Source: Bacillota bacterium (GTDB taxonomy: Bacteria; Bacillota; Clostridia; Peptostreptococcales; Acidaminobacteraceae). Taken from it: DNA of 64,000 nt. The notes beneath the pieces are model-generated. The model did no database searches, was not told the origin of the DNA, and saw only the letters and a list, made by a program, of their open reading frames with translations. Positions 45,063 through 53,942 of the stretch are shown piece by piece. The DNA lies in the NCBI GenBank assembly GCA_025210655.1, contig JAOARG010000034.1, forward strand, positions 1-64,000. The letters run 5' to 3'. The first letter of the stretch is position 1. The number at the start of each line of letters is the position of its first letter. The position numbers were made by a program, and so were the translations under genes.

Positions 45063-45953
45063 CTATTTTTGTGCCTTTCTTAAAACTTTACTATAGGGAT
45101 GACTTTCATCCTTTATATCGACTACAATTATTTCACCTGATTTTATCATTTTTTCAATTCGAAGTGCATACCAAGAATCTCCTATTCCCAATCTATAATG
45201 GCCTAATAAAGTTCCTATAAATCTAGCCATCCTAAAATCACCTTCTGGGATATTATTAATAATAATAAAATCATAAAAGTCTTCTGGTACAGAAATAAGT
45301 TTTCCGTTAACAATAGCCCTAAGGGGAGCATTTTCATCCACAAGTTCATTCCATAAGGAACTGTACATTTTCTTTTCTACTTGAGATAGGGACTTTTCAT
45401 AAGGTAAAAACTCATAGAACTTGCCCGGTCTTATTTCTCCCCAATCAATATAATTAACTAGCTTATTGTCAGATTCATTAATCACAGATGGTAGACAAAC
45501 ACTCTTTATTTCACAATCAATATTTCTTAGTAAGTGACATACATAATAAAAACCAGCTAAAGAGTATGGAGCATTGTTATACCAGATTCGAATGGACTTA
45601 CCCTCTTCTGCATAAGAAATAAGCTTATCTATATCCTTCTTAAGTCTATTAAAATAATCTAAGCATTCCCCTTCATCTACACCATACATTCCAAAAAGTT
45701 TCTTATAGACACCATGTCTCTCAACTCCACATGGCTCACCGGATATATCTCCAATATCTAGAGCAAAGCCTATACAAACCGCGTCTTGTGAACTACCACC
45801 TAGAGCCTTTCCTTCATACATTTTTTCTAACTGAGCCCTTGTAGGTTTCTCACCAATATATGCTGGTGTACCTGTACGCATTTTCTTACTATCATAATTT
45901 TTTGCAACTTTTATCGAACCTTTGACGCTGTCACTGAATACTACTTCTAGCAT
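45063..45953 (-). CDS. DUF1835/DUF3658 protein
   Basis: A 296-residue cytoplasmic protein. The N-terminal part matches DUF1835 (MLEVVFSDSVKGSIKVAKNY, then a CIGFALDIGDISG strand and IRIWYNNAPYSLAGFYYVC). The C-terminal part matches DUF3658 (DENAPLRAIVNGKLISVPED, then GTLLGHYRLGIGDSWYALRI). The pair is common in Firmicutes but its role is not known. GGAGATGA lies before the ATG. It is convergent with the SLH gene and downstream in direction from the RQC-minor gene, separated from it by a REP-like end. Confidence 0.88.
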   Translation of the reverse strand: MLEVVFSDSVKGSIKVAKNYDSKKMRTGTPAYIGEKPTRAQLEKMYEGKALGGSSQDAVCIGFALDIGDISGEPCGVERHGVYKKLFGMYGVDEGECLDYFNRLKKDIDKLISYAEEGKSIRIWYNNAPYSLAGFYYVCHLLRNIDCEIKSVCLPSVINESDNKLVNYIDWGEIRPGKFYEFLPYEKSLSQVEKKMYSSLWNELVDENAPLRAIVNGKLISVPEDFYDFIIINNIPEGDFRMARFIGTLLGHYRLGIGDSWYALRIEKMIKSGEIIVVDIKDESHPYSKVLRKAQK

Positions 45954-46022
45954 GATTTCATCTCCAATAATTTAGTTTTGAATTTCCTGTTTTTCCATAT
46001 AATGATTGGCTGTCCACATAAT

Positions 46023-46043
46023 CGGGGCCTGACCCCAATAGGG
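46023..46043. mobile_element. Solo end of a REP-like element (D)
   Basis: CGGGGCCTGACCCCAATAGGG matches the right end of elements A to C, while the left end and interior are missing. It lies 34 bases from the stop of the RQC-minor gene, again on the 3' side of a gene. Confidence 0.6.
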
Positions 46044-46077
46044 ATTTATATCCAGTTTGTTATTTTCTAGAATGCAT

Positions 46078-46653
46078 TTATTTTTTTCTTAATCCCTCAA
46101 TCGTAGCTCTAATATTTTTAGCATCTTTTTTATAGGCTTTCTTTTTCCATTCATCTAAAAATGCAATAGTATCTACTCTGTTATCTTCATTTATTTTATC
46201 AAGTATCATATTGATTATTTCTCTATTTACTTTTACAAACCACTCGCTTAGTTCTTCTAAATTTTCATCCGTAACATTCACCATTTTTTCAATCAGTTCA
46301 TTTACCAAAATAGGCTTATATCTTTCCCATCCTTTTTCTGTGAAAGCAATCATAGGAAGCTTTCCGCTATAGACTATACGTAAGTACTTATTCCATATCA
46401 TCCAATCTACAATAACTTCTATATCGGCCATCTTCAAATTATTATAATAACCATAAGAAGGACAATTATCTAATCCATGTTCTAATAGTTTTTTATCCTT
46501 GGAACCCTTTAGTATTTTAACAAGCATATTTCTACCAGCTGTATCGATTATTTCATCAGCTGCTCTTAAAATATTAGAAATATCTTCTTCACTTGGTTTG
46601 TTTATATTTCTAGTTTCATTGAGGTGTACTTTTACCCTTGGTTTTCTTGGCAT
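46078..46653 (-). CDS. RQC-minor-type DNA-binding protein
   Basis: The 191-residue protein has an RQC winged-helix core (about 27-115): ILRAADEIIDTAGRNMLVKILKG is cut here into ILRAADEIIDTAGRN and MLVKILKGSK, followed by NNLKMADIEVIVDWMIWNKY, RIVYSGKLPMIAFTEKGW. This is the RQC domain of RecQ helicases used as a free DNA-binding unit, as in the RQC-minor-1 group. The helical C-terminal part (about 120-191) is charged. A good GGAAG site precedes the ATG. Its partner is unknown; no helicase gene adjoins. Confidence 0.82.
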   Translation of the reverse strand: MPRKPRVKVHLNETRNINKPSEEDISNILRAADEIIDTAGRNMLVKILKGSKDKKLLEHGLDNCPSYGYYNNLKMADIEVIVDWMIWNKYLRIVYSGKLPMIAFTEKGWERYKPILVNELIEKMVNVTDENLEELSEWFVKVNREIINMILDKINEDNRVDTIAFLDEWKKKAYKKDAKNIRATIEGLRKK

Positions 46654-47019
46654 TTGGCACTTCCTTTCTGAAATATATCAATTGATTATATAATAGTAGC
46701 TCACCTTGGTACGCATCTTTGATAGGCGTGGTGAGCTTTGTTGGTTAAATTTTAGCATATTTTATACAACGCTTCAACTGTACATCTTGTTAAATCAGTT
46801 TCTAGCTGAATTCAACTCATCTCGTTGGTCCTTTCAAAGGTATTGTAACATATTATTTACTAAAATTTATCTTGTTACAAGTAAGAAAATCACCTTATTT
46901 ACGTTCTTCTTAGTACTAAATTATTTTTATAAATTAATAATATTCATTTTTTTTAAATATAGAAAAATATAATTTTCTTATAGTATAATTATATAAAACT
47001 AAAAAAGGTGGCGGATGCA
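46654..47019. other. Gene-free stretch with a hairpin before the nuclease gene
   Basis: A hairpin at 46698-46737 (AGCTCACC/GGTGAGCT with an inner ACGC/GCGT) is the only strong structure. The rest is very A+T rich. TATAAT at 46984-46989 is a possible -10 box for the gene at 47020. Confidence 0.5.
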
Positions 47020-48813
47020 ATGAGTATAGCAAATCTATACGAAGACAATTTCAGAAAAAAATCAAATAGTAAAGAAAATTTTTACCAAGTACTAAGTTAT
47101 TTATATGAAACTGGCTCGATAATCAGTCAACGAGATTTATTATATTACTCAACCGAAAAAATGCCACTCACTTTAAATTCCAAAATTGTATACGGCTCCA
47201 CTAGACCAAAAACTATTAGGACCACAGAGAAAATAATAATACAAGCAATTAACCAAATATGTAGTTTAGATCAACAACTATTTACTAGACAAGATAAGAA
47301 GATGTTCTTTAACCGCCTTAAAAGTCCTATATATATGGAATTAGCATCAATGATAGCAGATAATCCATCAAAAATACTAATCGCTTTATATTCAAGTTTA
47401 GAATATTGTTGTTATGCATCAACATTCATGGTTAATTGGTTTAACTGCTACATAAATAAGGAAGATGTCTCTGATAATATATTACCTCAAGATGATTTAC
47501 TTACAGCAATAATTACATCTCTTAATGGTCCAATGATAAATAAAACTAATTATGTAAAAAAAGTCTACAGTAATCTTGAAACTTATTTTGCATCTACAAA
47601 ATACTCTTTACAATATGGAATAAGTTATATAAATAGTTGTTATAATCTTGAGTTACATAAAACTTATATCACTGATAAAAACGAGCAAGTGAAATTAGTT
47701 AACGTACTACCTGATCTAATTGCATTACTTAGGGCTTTATATATAATTGAAGATTATAGGTTGGAATATTTAGAAGGTCTTTATAAAAATTCAATTTTGA
47801 AGATAAGCTTAAAAGATGGAATCCAATCTCAAAGTCATGATAGTTTAGTTAATCCCTTTAATAGACATATAAGCAGTGCTACCAACTATGTCCACAATGA
47901 CATAGATCTTATTCTCGAGAAAATTGAACCCATTCTAAAAGAAGTCTACGGTCTAACTTACAAAGAACTTGGGATCCTCCAAAATAAATTTGAGTCTTTG
48001 GAATATAACATTCCAGATGATGGACTACTTATTGGAACTAGAGACGAATGGCTTAATATGTTTCAAAAAGAAATAAGCTTATCAAGAAGTGAAGCAGATA
48101 CTCTTATGGATTTACTTATTCAGGAAAAAAATATTGATGATCCGCTTTCAATGAAAAGCAAAACACAGTTACAAGCTCTACGAGCACCAATACTAGAACT
48201 AGACATGTATTTCTTTTCAAGTATTGGATCTTTAAAATATTCTATAAGAGGATTGCGCTCAGATATACGCGAAGGAATATATAGAGAAAAAGACTGGAAA
48301 AATTTCGAAAGTTTCTATAATAAAGTCAACTCAAATTTTGAACTTATAGTGGCTCATTCATTAATTGACAACTTTAAGAATGGAATAATCAAAATAAATA
48401 CAAATGAAAAGGATATTATAAATAAAAATGGACAAATAATACAATTACCCGGAGAAATTGATATACTGTTTTATCATAAGAATACATTATTTGTTATTGA
48501 ATGTAAAAATATTGGAATGAAAACAAACACAAAAGCTAAAGTAAATAAAGTTAAAGATTTATCCGTTTTCAAAAACAAATCTTTTCAACATAAATTAGAT
48601 AAGAAAGTTACACAAATAGCCAACAATATTAAATATGTATTAGAGTACATGCGTATATCTAACGAAAGTATTGATAATACTAGAACTTTTGGATTACTTG
48701 TTACCAGAAGTTATATTCAAACCCATTCCCCAAATGAGAATAATGACATGAAATATGATGTTATTGAATTAAATGAGTTATGTAATTATATTGAGCATAA
48801 AATAAAGAATTAA
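47020..48813 (+). CDS. PD-(D/E)XK nuclease-domain protein
   Basis: The start is ATG 47020; an in-frame GTG at 47008 overlaps the AAGGTGG site. The 597-residue protein has a long helical N-terminal region (about 1-420) with no recognised domain and a C-terminal nuclease fold at about 435-540. Catalytic signs are GEIDILFYHKNTLFVIECKN: Glu/Asp in GEID, then Glu and Lys in ECK. Such stand-alone nucleases often belong to restriction or anti-phage modules. No methylase gene is adjacent. Lower G+C than its neighbours and placement beside a RelA/SpoT gene fit a defence-type accessory region. Confidence 0.8.
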   Translation: MSIANLYEDNFRKKSNSKENFYQVLSYLYETGSIISQRDLLYYSTEKMPLTLNSKIVYGSTRPKTIRTTEKIIIQAINQICSLDQQLFTRQDKKMFFNRLKSPIYMELASMIADNPSKILIALYSSLEYCCYASTFMVNWFNCYINKEDVSDNILPQDDLLTAIITSLNGPMINKTNYVKKVYSNLETYFASTKYSLQYGISYINSCYNLELHKTYITDKNEQVKLVNVLPDLIALLRALYIIEDYRLEYLEGLYKNSILKISLKDGIQSQSHDSLVNPFNRHISSATNYVHNDIDLILEKIEPILKEVYGLTYKELGILQNKFESLEYNIPDDGLLIGTRDEWLNMFQKEISLSRSEADTLMDLLIQEKNIDDPLSMKSKTQLQALRAPILELDMYFFSSIGSLKYSIRGLRSDIREGIYREKDWKNFESFYNKVNSNFELIVAHSLIDNFKNGIIKINTNEKDIINKNGQIIQLPGEIDILFYHKNTLFVIECKNIGMKTNTKAKVNKVKDLSVFKNKSFQHKLDKKVTQIANNIKYVLEYMRISNESIDNTRTFGLLVTRSYIQTHSPNENNDMKYDVIELNELCNYIEHKIKN

Positions 48814-48834
48814 CACAATTTCAGTATAAAAATA

Positions 48835-48876
48835 ACAAGTAATTCCAATAAAATTCGAATATTTGGGATTACTTGT
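48835..48876. terminator. Bidirectional terminator
   Basis: ACAAGTAATTCC pairs with GGATTACTTGT with one bulge. It lies between the nuclease gene and the convergent RelA/SpoT gene. Confidence 0.75.
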
Positions 48877-48970
48877 TTAAAGATTATTTAACCATTTTTT
48901 CTTATTACATAATAATTACTTATGATATAAATATATTTTCCTTATGCTTAAAATAATATCAGTATTCATT

Positions 48971-49987
48971 TCACTCGTCATATTCATGCATATAATCGCT
49001 TATATCAATTCCTAATTCTTTATAATATTTAACATCTTCGTTTTCTATCCCCCAACTATTATTCCAAATACTAAAATACTTTTCTAAATTACTAGTAATC
49101 ATCAAATCTCTAAGTAGACCAATTGAAGTTACCGAATCATTATTATTTATAATTTTTGTAACCATTTCTCCTCCTATATCAATAATTATTTTTTTCAAAT
49201 CATTCAGTGTAAACACTCCAAAAGCTTTCAACTCATTCATAATTTCATCATCGATATTCATTTCTATTAATATGCCATCAAACTCATTCATTAACAGTGC
49301 TCCTATTGACAAAGCATTCAGTTCCAAATCCAAGCGCCCTTCACCAACACTAATATTAGCAGAATCTGAATAATTAGATATATCGTTTGTCAAATCTTCA
49401 AATTCTCTATCCACCATTTCAAGTACCCCAGCAATCATATAAAATCTTCGCTTCAACTCTTTAGGAAGAGCCCCTTTAAATTTATAATTCCTATCGTGTT
49501 CGATCTCTGACCAAGCATGTTGTAATAGAGTTCTTATTTGAATTTCAAACTTATAATTCTTAAATTTTTTATATCTATTAATTTTATAATAATTACTCGG
49601 TAAACTTGCTACATAGTGTACTGAAAGATAACCAAACTGATCTACACCAATACTCTCCAATTTATTTACACTATTTTCATAATCTATATCAAATATTTCC
49701 TCTATTATTTCACATATCATTTCAACATCAGAATTAGTATATGCAATTATTCTCAAACCAGAAAAATCAAATATTTCTTTTTGTGGATTTTTATACTTAT
49801 CTTTAGAACACTTTTCTTTAAAACTATTTATTTCTTTTGTACGATAATCAATACTATTATAAAATGCATTTCTATCTATTAAATCTATTTCAATTATTTC
49901 TTTTACTTCTTTACATAAACTCTGGTAAATCGCCCTATTACTTTGATACCATTCAAGTACTTTACTTAATTCCTCATCATTTTTCAT
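48971..49987 (-). CDS. RelA/SpoT-domain (p)ppGpp synthetase-like protein
   Basis: A 338-residue protein with an intact nucleotidyltransferase core at about 40-185: ATP-binding RTKEINSFKEK, Asp in FDFSGLRIIAY, GVDQFGYLSVHY and FEIQIRTLLQHAWSEIEHD. There is no hydrolase HD domain, so it is a single-function small synthetase type. The C-terminal 140 residues are helical and unassigned. Members of this superfamily make (p)ppGpp or act as toxins (toxSAS, CapRel). AAGGGGG precedes the ATG. Convergence with a nuclease gene, not an antitoxin, leaves its role open. Confidence 0.88.
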   Translation of the reverse strand: MKNDEELSKVLEWYQSNRAIYQSLCKEVKEIIEIDLIDRNAFYNSIDYRTKEINSFKEKCSKDKYKNPQKEIFDFSGLRIIAYTNSDVEMICEIIEEIFDIDYENSVNKLESIGVDQFGYLSVHYVASLPSNYYKINRYKKFKNYKFEIQIRTLLQHAWSEIEHDRNYKFKGALPKELKRRFYMIAGVLEMVDREFEDLTNDISNYSDSANISVGEGRLDLELNALSIGALLMNEFDGILIEMNIDDEIMNELKAFGVFTLNDLKKIIIDIGGEMVTKIINNNDSVTSIGLLRDLMITSNLEKYFSIWNNSWGIENEDVKYYKELGIDISDYMHEYDE

Positions 49988-50258
49988 AATAATCCCCCTT
50001 GGTTTTTCCCATCTATACCCATATTTAGAATTATATCATATAGTTAATATTTTTACATTAAATTAGTAGGTTTGTGGATTATGGTTAGAAATAGTAGTAA
50101 GCAAGATGAAGTCACTAAATACAAATACAATTTTTTTGATGCTTTAAATACTTATCTATGTGGTTAAACTACTTTGATTGATGGTCATATATTTGCGGAG
50201 AAAAGCAGTTGGTTTATAGCCTTATTTGAGCTTTTATATATTGAAAGACTTATTATCT
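49988..50258. other. Gene-free stretch upstream of the RelA/SpoT gene
   Basis: It holds the start region of the RelA/SpoT gene and, at 50193-50212, TTGCGGAGAAAAGCAGTTGG, which resembles TTCGGAGAAAATCAGTTGAG near 60808. A 28-codon ATG frame at 50081 lacks a ribosome site. Nothing else was recognised. Confidence 0.4.
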
Positions 50259-50418
50259 TAAGAGCTAAATCACTTCTGTATGAATGTCATTCTCCTAGGA
50301 CAGAAGCCGATTTTTGTTTGGGTCTTCCTTTTCCCCTCCTCTTCTTAATAATTAAAACTTTGATATTCGTCTTTTCAACAAAAAATAGAAAGAACCCAAA
50401 TCAACTTCGGGTCCTTTC
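50259..50418. repeat. Copy 1 of a 160-bp module at gene ends
   Basis: This stretch contains an ACTTCTGT...ACAGAAGC stem, the CCGATTTTTGTTTGGGTCTT block and, at its end, a GAACCCAAA...TTCGGGTC terminator-like stem. It matches 53159-53319 along its full length and shares AAATCACTTCTGTATGAATG with 60559-60578. It lies just past the stop of the SPRY-cohesin-dockerin gene at 50465. Confidence 0.75.
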
Positions 50419-50464
50419 AATAAAACTATAAACATTTCTAATTATTTAATTGACTCACTTACTA

Positions 50465-51712
50465 TTACTTATTCGGAGAATAACTTGGATTTTCTAACAT
50501 CAATTTAGCGATTTCTATTAAATCGTCCTCATCTATCTTATTATTTATATCTATATCTGTATTGTACTCTGAAAGCTCTGATGCATCTGGGTCTTTGTCT
50601 AAATGTCTAGCGTCTATCCCTAGGTCTAGTAAAGTAAATTCACCACTGTTGTTTACATCATTTACGCCTTCGATTGTTATAATGCATCCATGACATTCTT
50701 CTTCTGTTAAGTCTTTTTCCATATCAATACCATCTGTTACTCTAGCTTTAACTATATCTATAGTTGCTTCTCCTTCTTCTATACCTCTAAACTCAAGCTT
50801 TAAAAGGATTTCTTCAGAATCAATTATGTTACTTTCACCTTCACTGGCTATGATTACTCTCAGCTCTCCATCATCAGTTTCTTCAATAGATTTTACTAGT
50901 TTCATTCCATCTACTTCTTCAAAACCTAAGAATTCAAGTTTATTTTCATCATACTCTATCTTTATATCTTCTGCTGCTATTTCACTGATATTATCTATTA
51001 CTAAATCAGCACTTACTTTTTCTTTGATTTTTATTTTGTTTTCTTCTGGTTCTATGCTTAGTATATGTTTGTTATTTTTTGAAGAACCATCGTATGGAGT
51101 AAATCCTTCTGGTACATCATATATAAATGGTGTAGCTCCAAAATTAGCTGTAGATGTTCCTACAACAGTACTTCCCCCATTTGCCAAAACAGGAAAAACT
51201 TCACCCATAGATTTTACATCTTTAAACGCAACTCCTTGTGATTTCCCATTTTTAAAAAATTCTATAGTTCCATTATCCATATCTAAGGCTACTCCAATAA
51301 CAGGTTCATTATCTCCTGTTTCTTTATATTCATCTCCATATAAATCTTTCCCAGGATATTTGTAACCGTTATTTTGGTAGTAAAATCTTGCATCATAATC
51401 TTCTCTAAGTAATATTCCTTCTAAATTCAAATTTTCATTTCCAATACCAGTCATTGTAGCTGTTCCAGATTCAATTGTTACTTCCCAGTACCATTTTCCA
51501 GAGGTTTTAGAATTTGTTGCCCTTACAACATTTCCTAACCCAGCTATTTTTGCTGTTAAATTTCCATTTGATAAAGTAACACTAGAACTCATATCACTTG
51601 GATTGAATGTTGTTTTACTATCTGCAAATACTATATTCCCCATATTTACTGAAAAAAAAGTTGTCAACGCAATTACTAACATTAGTTTCATGCATAATTT
51701 ATTCATATTCAT
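50465..51712 (-). CDS. Secreted SPRY-cohesin-dockerin protein (copy 1)
   Basis: A 415-residue exported protein with a signal peptide (MLVIALTTFFSVNMGNIVFA). A SPRY-like domain spans about 35-205 (GKWYWEVTIESG, then VIGVALDMDNGTIEFFKNGK and GEVFPVLANGG). A cohesin-like domain follows at about 220-335 (KIKEKVSADLVIDNISEIAA, EDIKIEYDENKLEFLGFEEV). The end is a dockerin type I pair of calcium loops (NDVNNSGEFTLLDLGIDARH and NTDIDINNKIDEDDLIEIAK). It forms a tandem unit with the copy upstream, 16 bases apart. Carrying both partners of the cohesin-dockerin pair suggests self-assembly or a scaffold. Confidence 0.85.
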   Translation of the reverse strand: MNMNKLCMKLMLVIALTTFFSVNMGNIVFADSKTTFNPSDMSSSVTLSNGNLTAKIAGLGNVVRATNSKTSGKWYWEVTIESGTATMTGIGNENLNLEGILLREDYDARFYYQNNGYKYPGKDLYGDEYKETGDNEPVIGVALDMDNGTIEFFKNGKSQGVAFKDVKSMGEVFPVLANGGSTVVGTSTANFGATPFIYDVPEGFTPYDGSSKNNKHILSIEPEENKIKIKEKVSADLVIDNISEIAAEDIKIEYDENKLEFLGFEEVDGMKLVKSIEETDDGELRVIIASEGESNIIDSEEILLKLEFRGIEEGEATIDIVKARVTDGIDMEKDLTEEECHGCIITIEGVNDVNNSGEFTLLDLGIDARHLDKDPDASELSEYNTDIDINNKIDEDDLIEIAKLMLENPSYSPNK

Positions 51713-51728
51713 TTCTTACTCCTTATTT

Positions 51729-52970
51729 TTATTTATTTGGGGCATAACTTGAATTTTCCAACATCAATTTAGCGATTTCTATTAAATCGTCCTCATCTAT
51801 CTTGTTATTTATATCTATATCAGTATTGTACTCTGAAAGCTCTGATGCATCTGGGTCTTTGTCTAAATGTCTAGCGTCTATTCCTAGATCTAGTAAAGTA
51901 AATTCACCACTGTTGTTTACATCATTTACGCCTTCGATTGTTATAATGCATCCATGACATTCTTCTTCTGTTAAGTCTTTTTCCATTTCAATACCATCTG
52001 TTACTCTGGCTTTAACTATATCTATAGATGCTTCTCCTTCTCCTATTCCTCTAAACTCAAGCTTTAAAAGAATTTCTTCAGAATCAATTATATTACTTTC
52101 ACCTTCACTTGCTATGATTACTCTCAACTCTCCATCATCTGTTTCTTCAATAGACTTTACTAATTTCATTCCATCTACTTCTTCAAAACCTAAAAATTCA
52201 AGTTTATTTTCATCATACTCTATTTTTATATCTTCTGCTGCTATTTCACTAATATTATTAATTACTAAGTCTACACTTACTTTTTCTTTGATTTTTATTT
52301 TGTCTTCTTCTGGTTTTACGCTTAGTATATGTATCTCTGATTGTTGACTATCATCATATGAACTGAAACCTTCAGGAATAGCATATTTAAAAGGTTTCGC
52401 TCCAAAGTTAAATGTTGTTGTTGTCGTTCTACTCCCAGTTGATACTATAGGGAAAACCTCACCCATAGATTTTATATCTGAAAATGCAACTCCTTGAGCT
52501 TTTCCATTCTTGAAAAATTCAATTGTTCCATTATCCATATCTAAGGCTACTCCAATAACAGGTACTGTATCCCCAGATATTTTATATTCATCACCATACA
52601 CAGCTCTTTCAGGATAAGTATTACCATTAAGCTGATAATACGCTCTTAAATTATGTGATTCCCTATGTACCACTCCATCCAATTTTAAATTAGCATTCCC
52701 AATACCTATCATTGTTCCAAAACCTGAGTCAACTTTTACTTCCCAATACCATTTACCTGAATTTTTAGAATCTGTTGCCCTCACTACACTTCCTAATAAT
52801 GCAACTTCTGCCGTTAAATCTCCATTAGATAGAGAAACATTTGAACTTTTATCATCTGGATTTAGTGTTACTATACTATCTGCAAACGCTACTGTTCCTA
52901 CATTTACTGAAAAAATTGTTACCATCACTAGTATTAACATCACTCTAATACTTAATTTTTTAATACTCAT
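51729..52970 (-). CDS. Secreted SPRY-cohesin-dockerin protein (copy 2)
   Basis: The start is ATG 52970 after AAAGGAGG; the longer frame to 53111 lacks a site. The 413-residue product has a signal peptide (MLILVMVTIFSVNVGTVAFA) and the same domain order as copy 1. The SPRY part (about 35-205) differs at many positions, for instance GFGTMIGIGNANLKLDGVVH. The cohesin-dockerin part is almost identical at DNA level to 50480-51065, with only scattered substitutions. This pattern points to recent duplication or gene conversion of the 3' half, with free divergence of the SPRY part. Confidence 0.85.
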   Translation of the reverse strand: MSIKKLSIRVMLILVMVTIFSVNVGTVAFADSIVTLNPDDKSSNVSLSNGDLTAEVALLGSVVRATDSKNSGKWYWEVKVDSGFGTMIGIGNANLKLDGVVHRESHNLRAYYQLNGNTYPERAVYGDEYKISGDTVPVIGVALDMDNGTIEFFKNGKAQGVAFSDIKSMGEVFPIVSTGSRTTTTTFNFGAKPFKYAIPEGFSSYDDSQQSEIHILSVKPEEDKIKIKEKVSVDLVINNISEIAAEDIKIEYDENKLEFLGFEEVDGMKLVKSIEETDDGELRVIIASEGESNIIDSEEILLKLEFRGIGEGEASIDIVKARVTDGIEMEKDLTEEECHGCIITIEGVNDVNNSGEFTLLDLGIDARHLDKDPDASELSEYNTDIDINNKIDEDDLIEIAKLMLENSSYAPNK

Positions 52971-53158
52971 TTTTTTCCTCCTTTGGTTGTTTATGTACAT
53001 ACCAATATAGTATATTACAAAATACCATAAAAATACAGTATTTTTATTTTTTGTTTTGGATAATTTGCTAAAATATAGCATTGCTTTTTTTAGTCTCTGT
53101 TCTATTATCAAATACTATTTTCGTATTATTTAGAAGTATATATATCAATTATTGAACT
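52971..53158. other. Upstream region of the SPRY-cohesin-dockerin unit
   Basis: A+T-rich sequence, presumably holding the promoter of the two-gene unit. No stable stem or reading frame other than the longer form of copy 2 was seen. Confidence 0.35.
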
Positions 53159-53319
53159 TAAGGGCTAAATCACTTCTATATGAATGTACTTCTCCTACGA
53201 TAGAAGCCGATTTTTGTTTGGGTCTTCCTTTTCCCCTCTTCCCCTTCAAAGTTACAACTTTGATATTCCCCTCTTCCGCAAAAAAATAAAAAGAACCCAA
53301 ATTCAACTTCAGGTTCTCC
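53159..53319. repeat. Copy 2 of the 160-bp module
   Basis: It aligns with 50259-50418 throughout. It contains a TCAAAGTT/AACTTTGA stem near 53245-53262 and, on the minus strand, a GAACCTGAAG...TTGGGTTC terminator followed by TTTTTATTTTTTT. It begins 20 bases past the stop of the acetyltransferase gene. Confidence 0.75.
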
Positions 53320-53338
53320 AATAATTCATTAACTTATA

Positions 53339-53863
53339 CTACTTCTCAAAAAACTCCTTAGCATACTCAACCGTTCCTTCGATATCTTTTAATCCACCTT
53401 CTATAAGCTCGACTACCATAAAATTTTCATCTGGCACTTCAAATGGTGCTTTGATTTTATAATCACTAGCTTTTTTGTATCCGAATCTTGGATAGTAGTT
53501 TTCGTGACCTAGTAATACTACTGCTTTGTATCCTAACTCCTTAGCTATTTCATGGCCTCTTATTATTAATTTTGATCCTATTCCGAGACCTTGATGATCT
53601 GGGGATACTGATACTGGAGCTAGGGCCAAGGCTGTATGGCTTCCTATTTTTATTTTTGTGAACATTATGTGGCCTACTATTTTACCTTCAATTTCTGCTA
53701 CTAGGGATAATTCTTCTATGAAAGCCTGTGACTTTCTTAGTCTTTCAACTAGATTGTGTTCGTCTTTGTCTGAGTATTCTTCTTTTTCGAAGGCTTCTTT
53801 TACTACTTGGTAGACTGATTTGTAGTCTTTTTTCCCTTCTTGTCTTATTATTATTTTTTTCAT
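53339..53863 (-). CDS. GNAT-family N-acetyltransferase
   Basis: The start is ATG 53863 with GAGGTG upstream; a GTG two codons earlier overlaps that site. The 174-residue protein is a GNAT enzyme of the YhbS-like type. Its diagnostic motif is ALAPVSVSPDHQGLGIGSKL at about 80-99, the acetyl-CoA loop, then AVVLLGHENYYPRFGYKKAS. The acceptor is unknown. It is a short unit followed by the module at 53159-53319. Confidence 0.92.
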   Translation of the reverse strand: MKKIIIRQEGKKDYKSVYQVVKEAFEKEEYSDKDEHNLVERLRKSQAFIEELSLVAEIEGKIVGHIMFTKIKIGSHTALALAPVSVSPDHQGLGIGSKLIIRGHEIAKELGYKAVVLLGHENYYPRFGYKKASDYKIKAPFEVPDENFMVVELIEGGLKDIEGTVEYAKEFFEK

Positions 53864-53942
53864 ATGCACCTCATGGTTTAATTTTATTTATATTGTATAT
53901 CTTATCATTTTTATATTATTTCAAGATAGTAACTTATAATTA

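Noticed and set aside
50081-50167. 28-codon ORF upstream of the RelA/SpoT gene as an antitoxin
   Set aside because: No ribosome site, opposite strand to the synthetase and too short for known toxSAS antitoxins.
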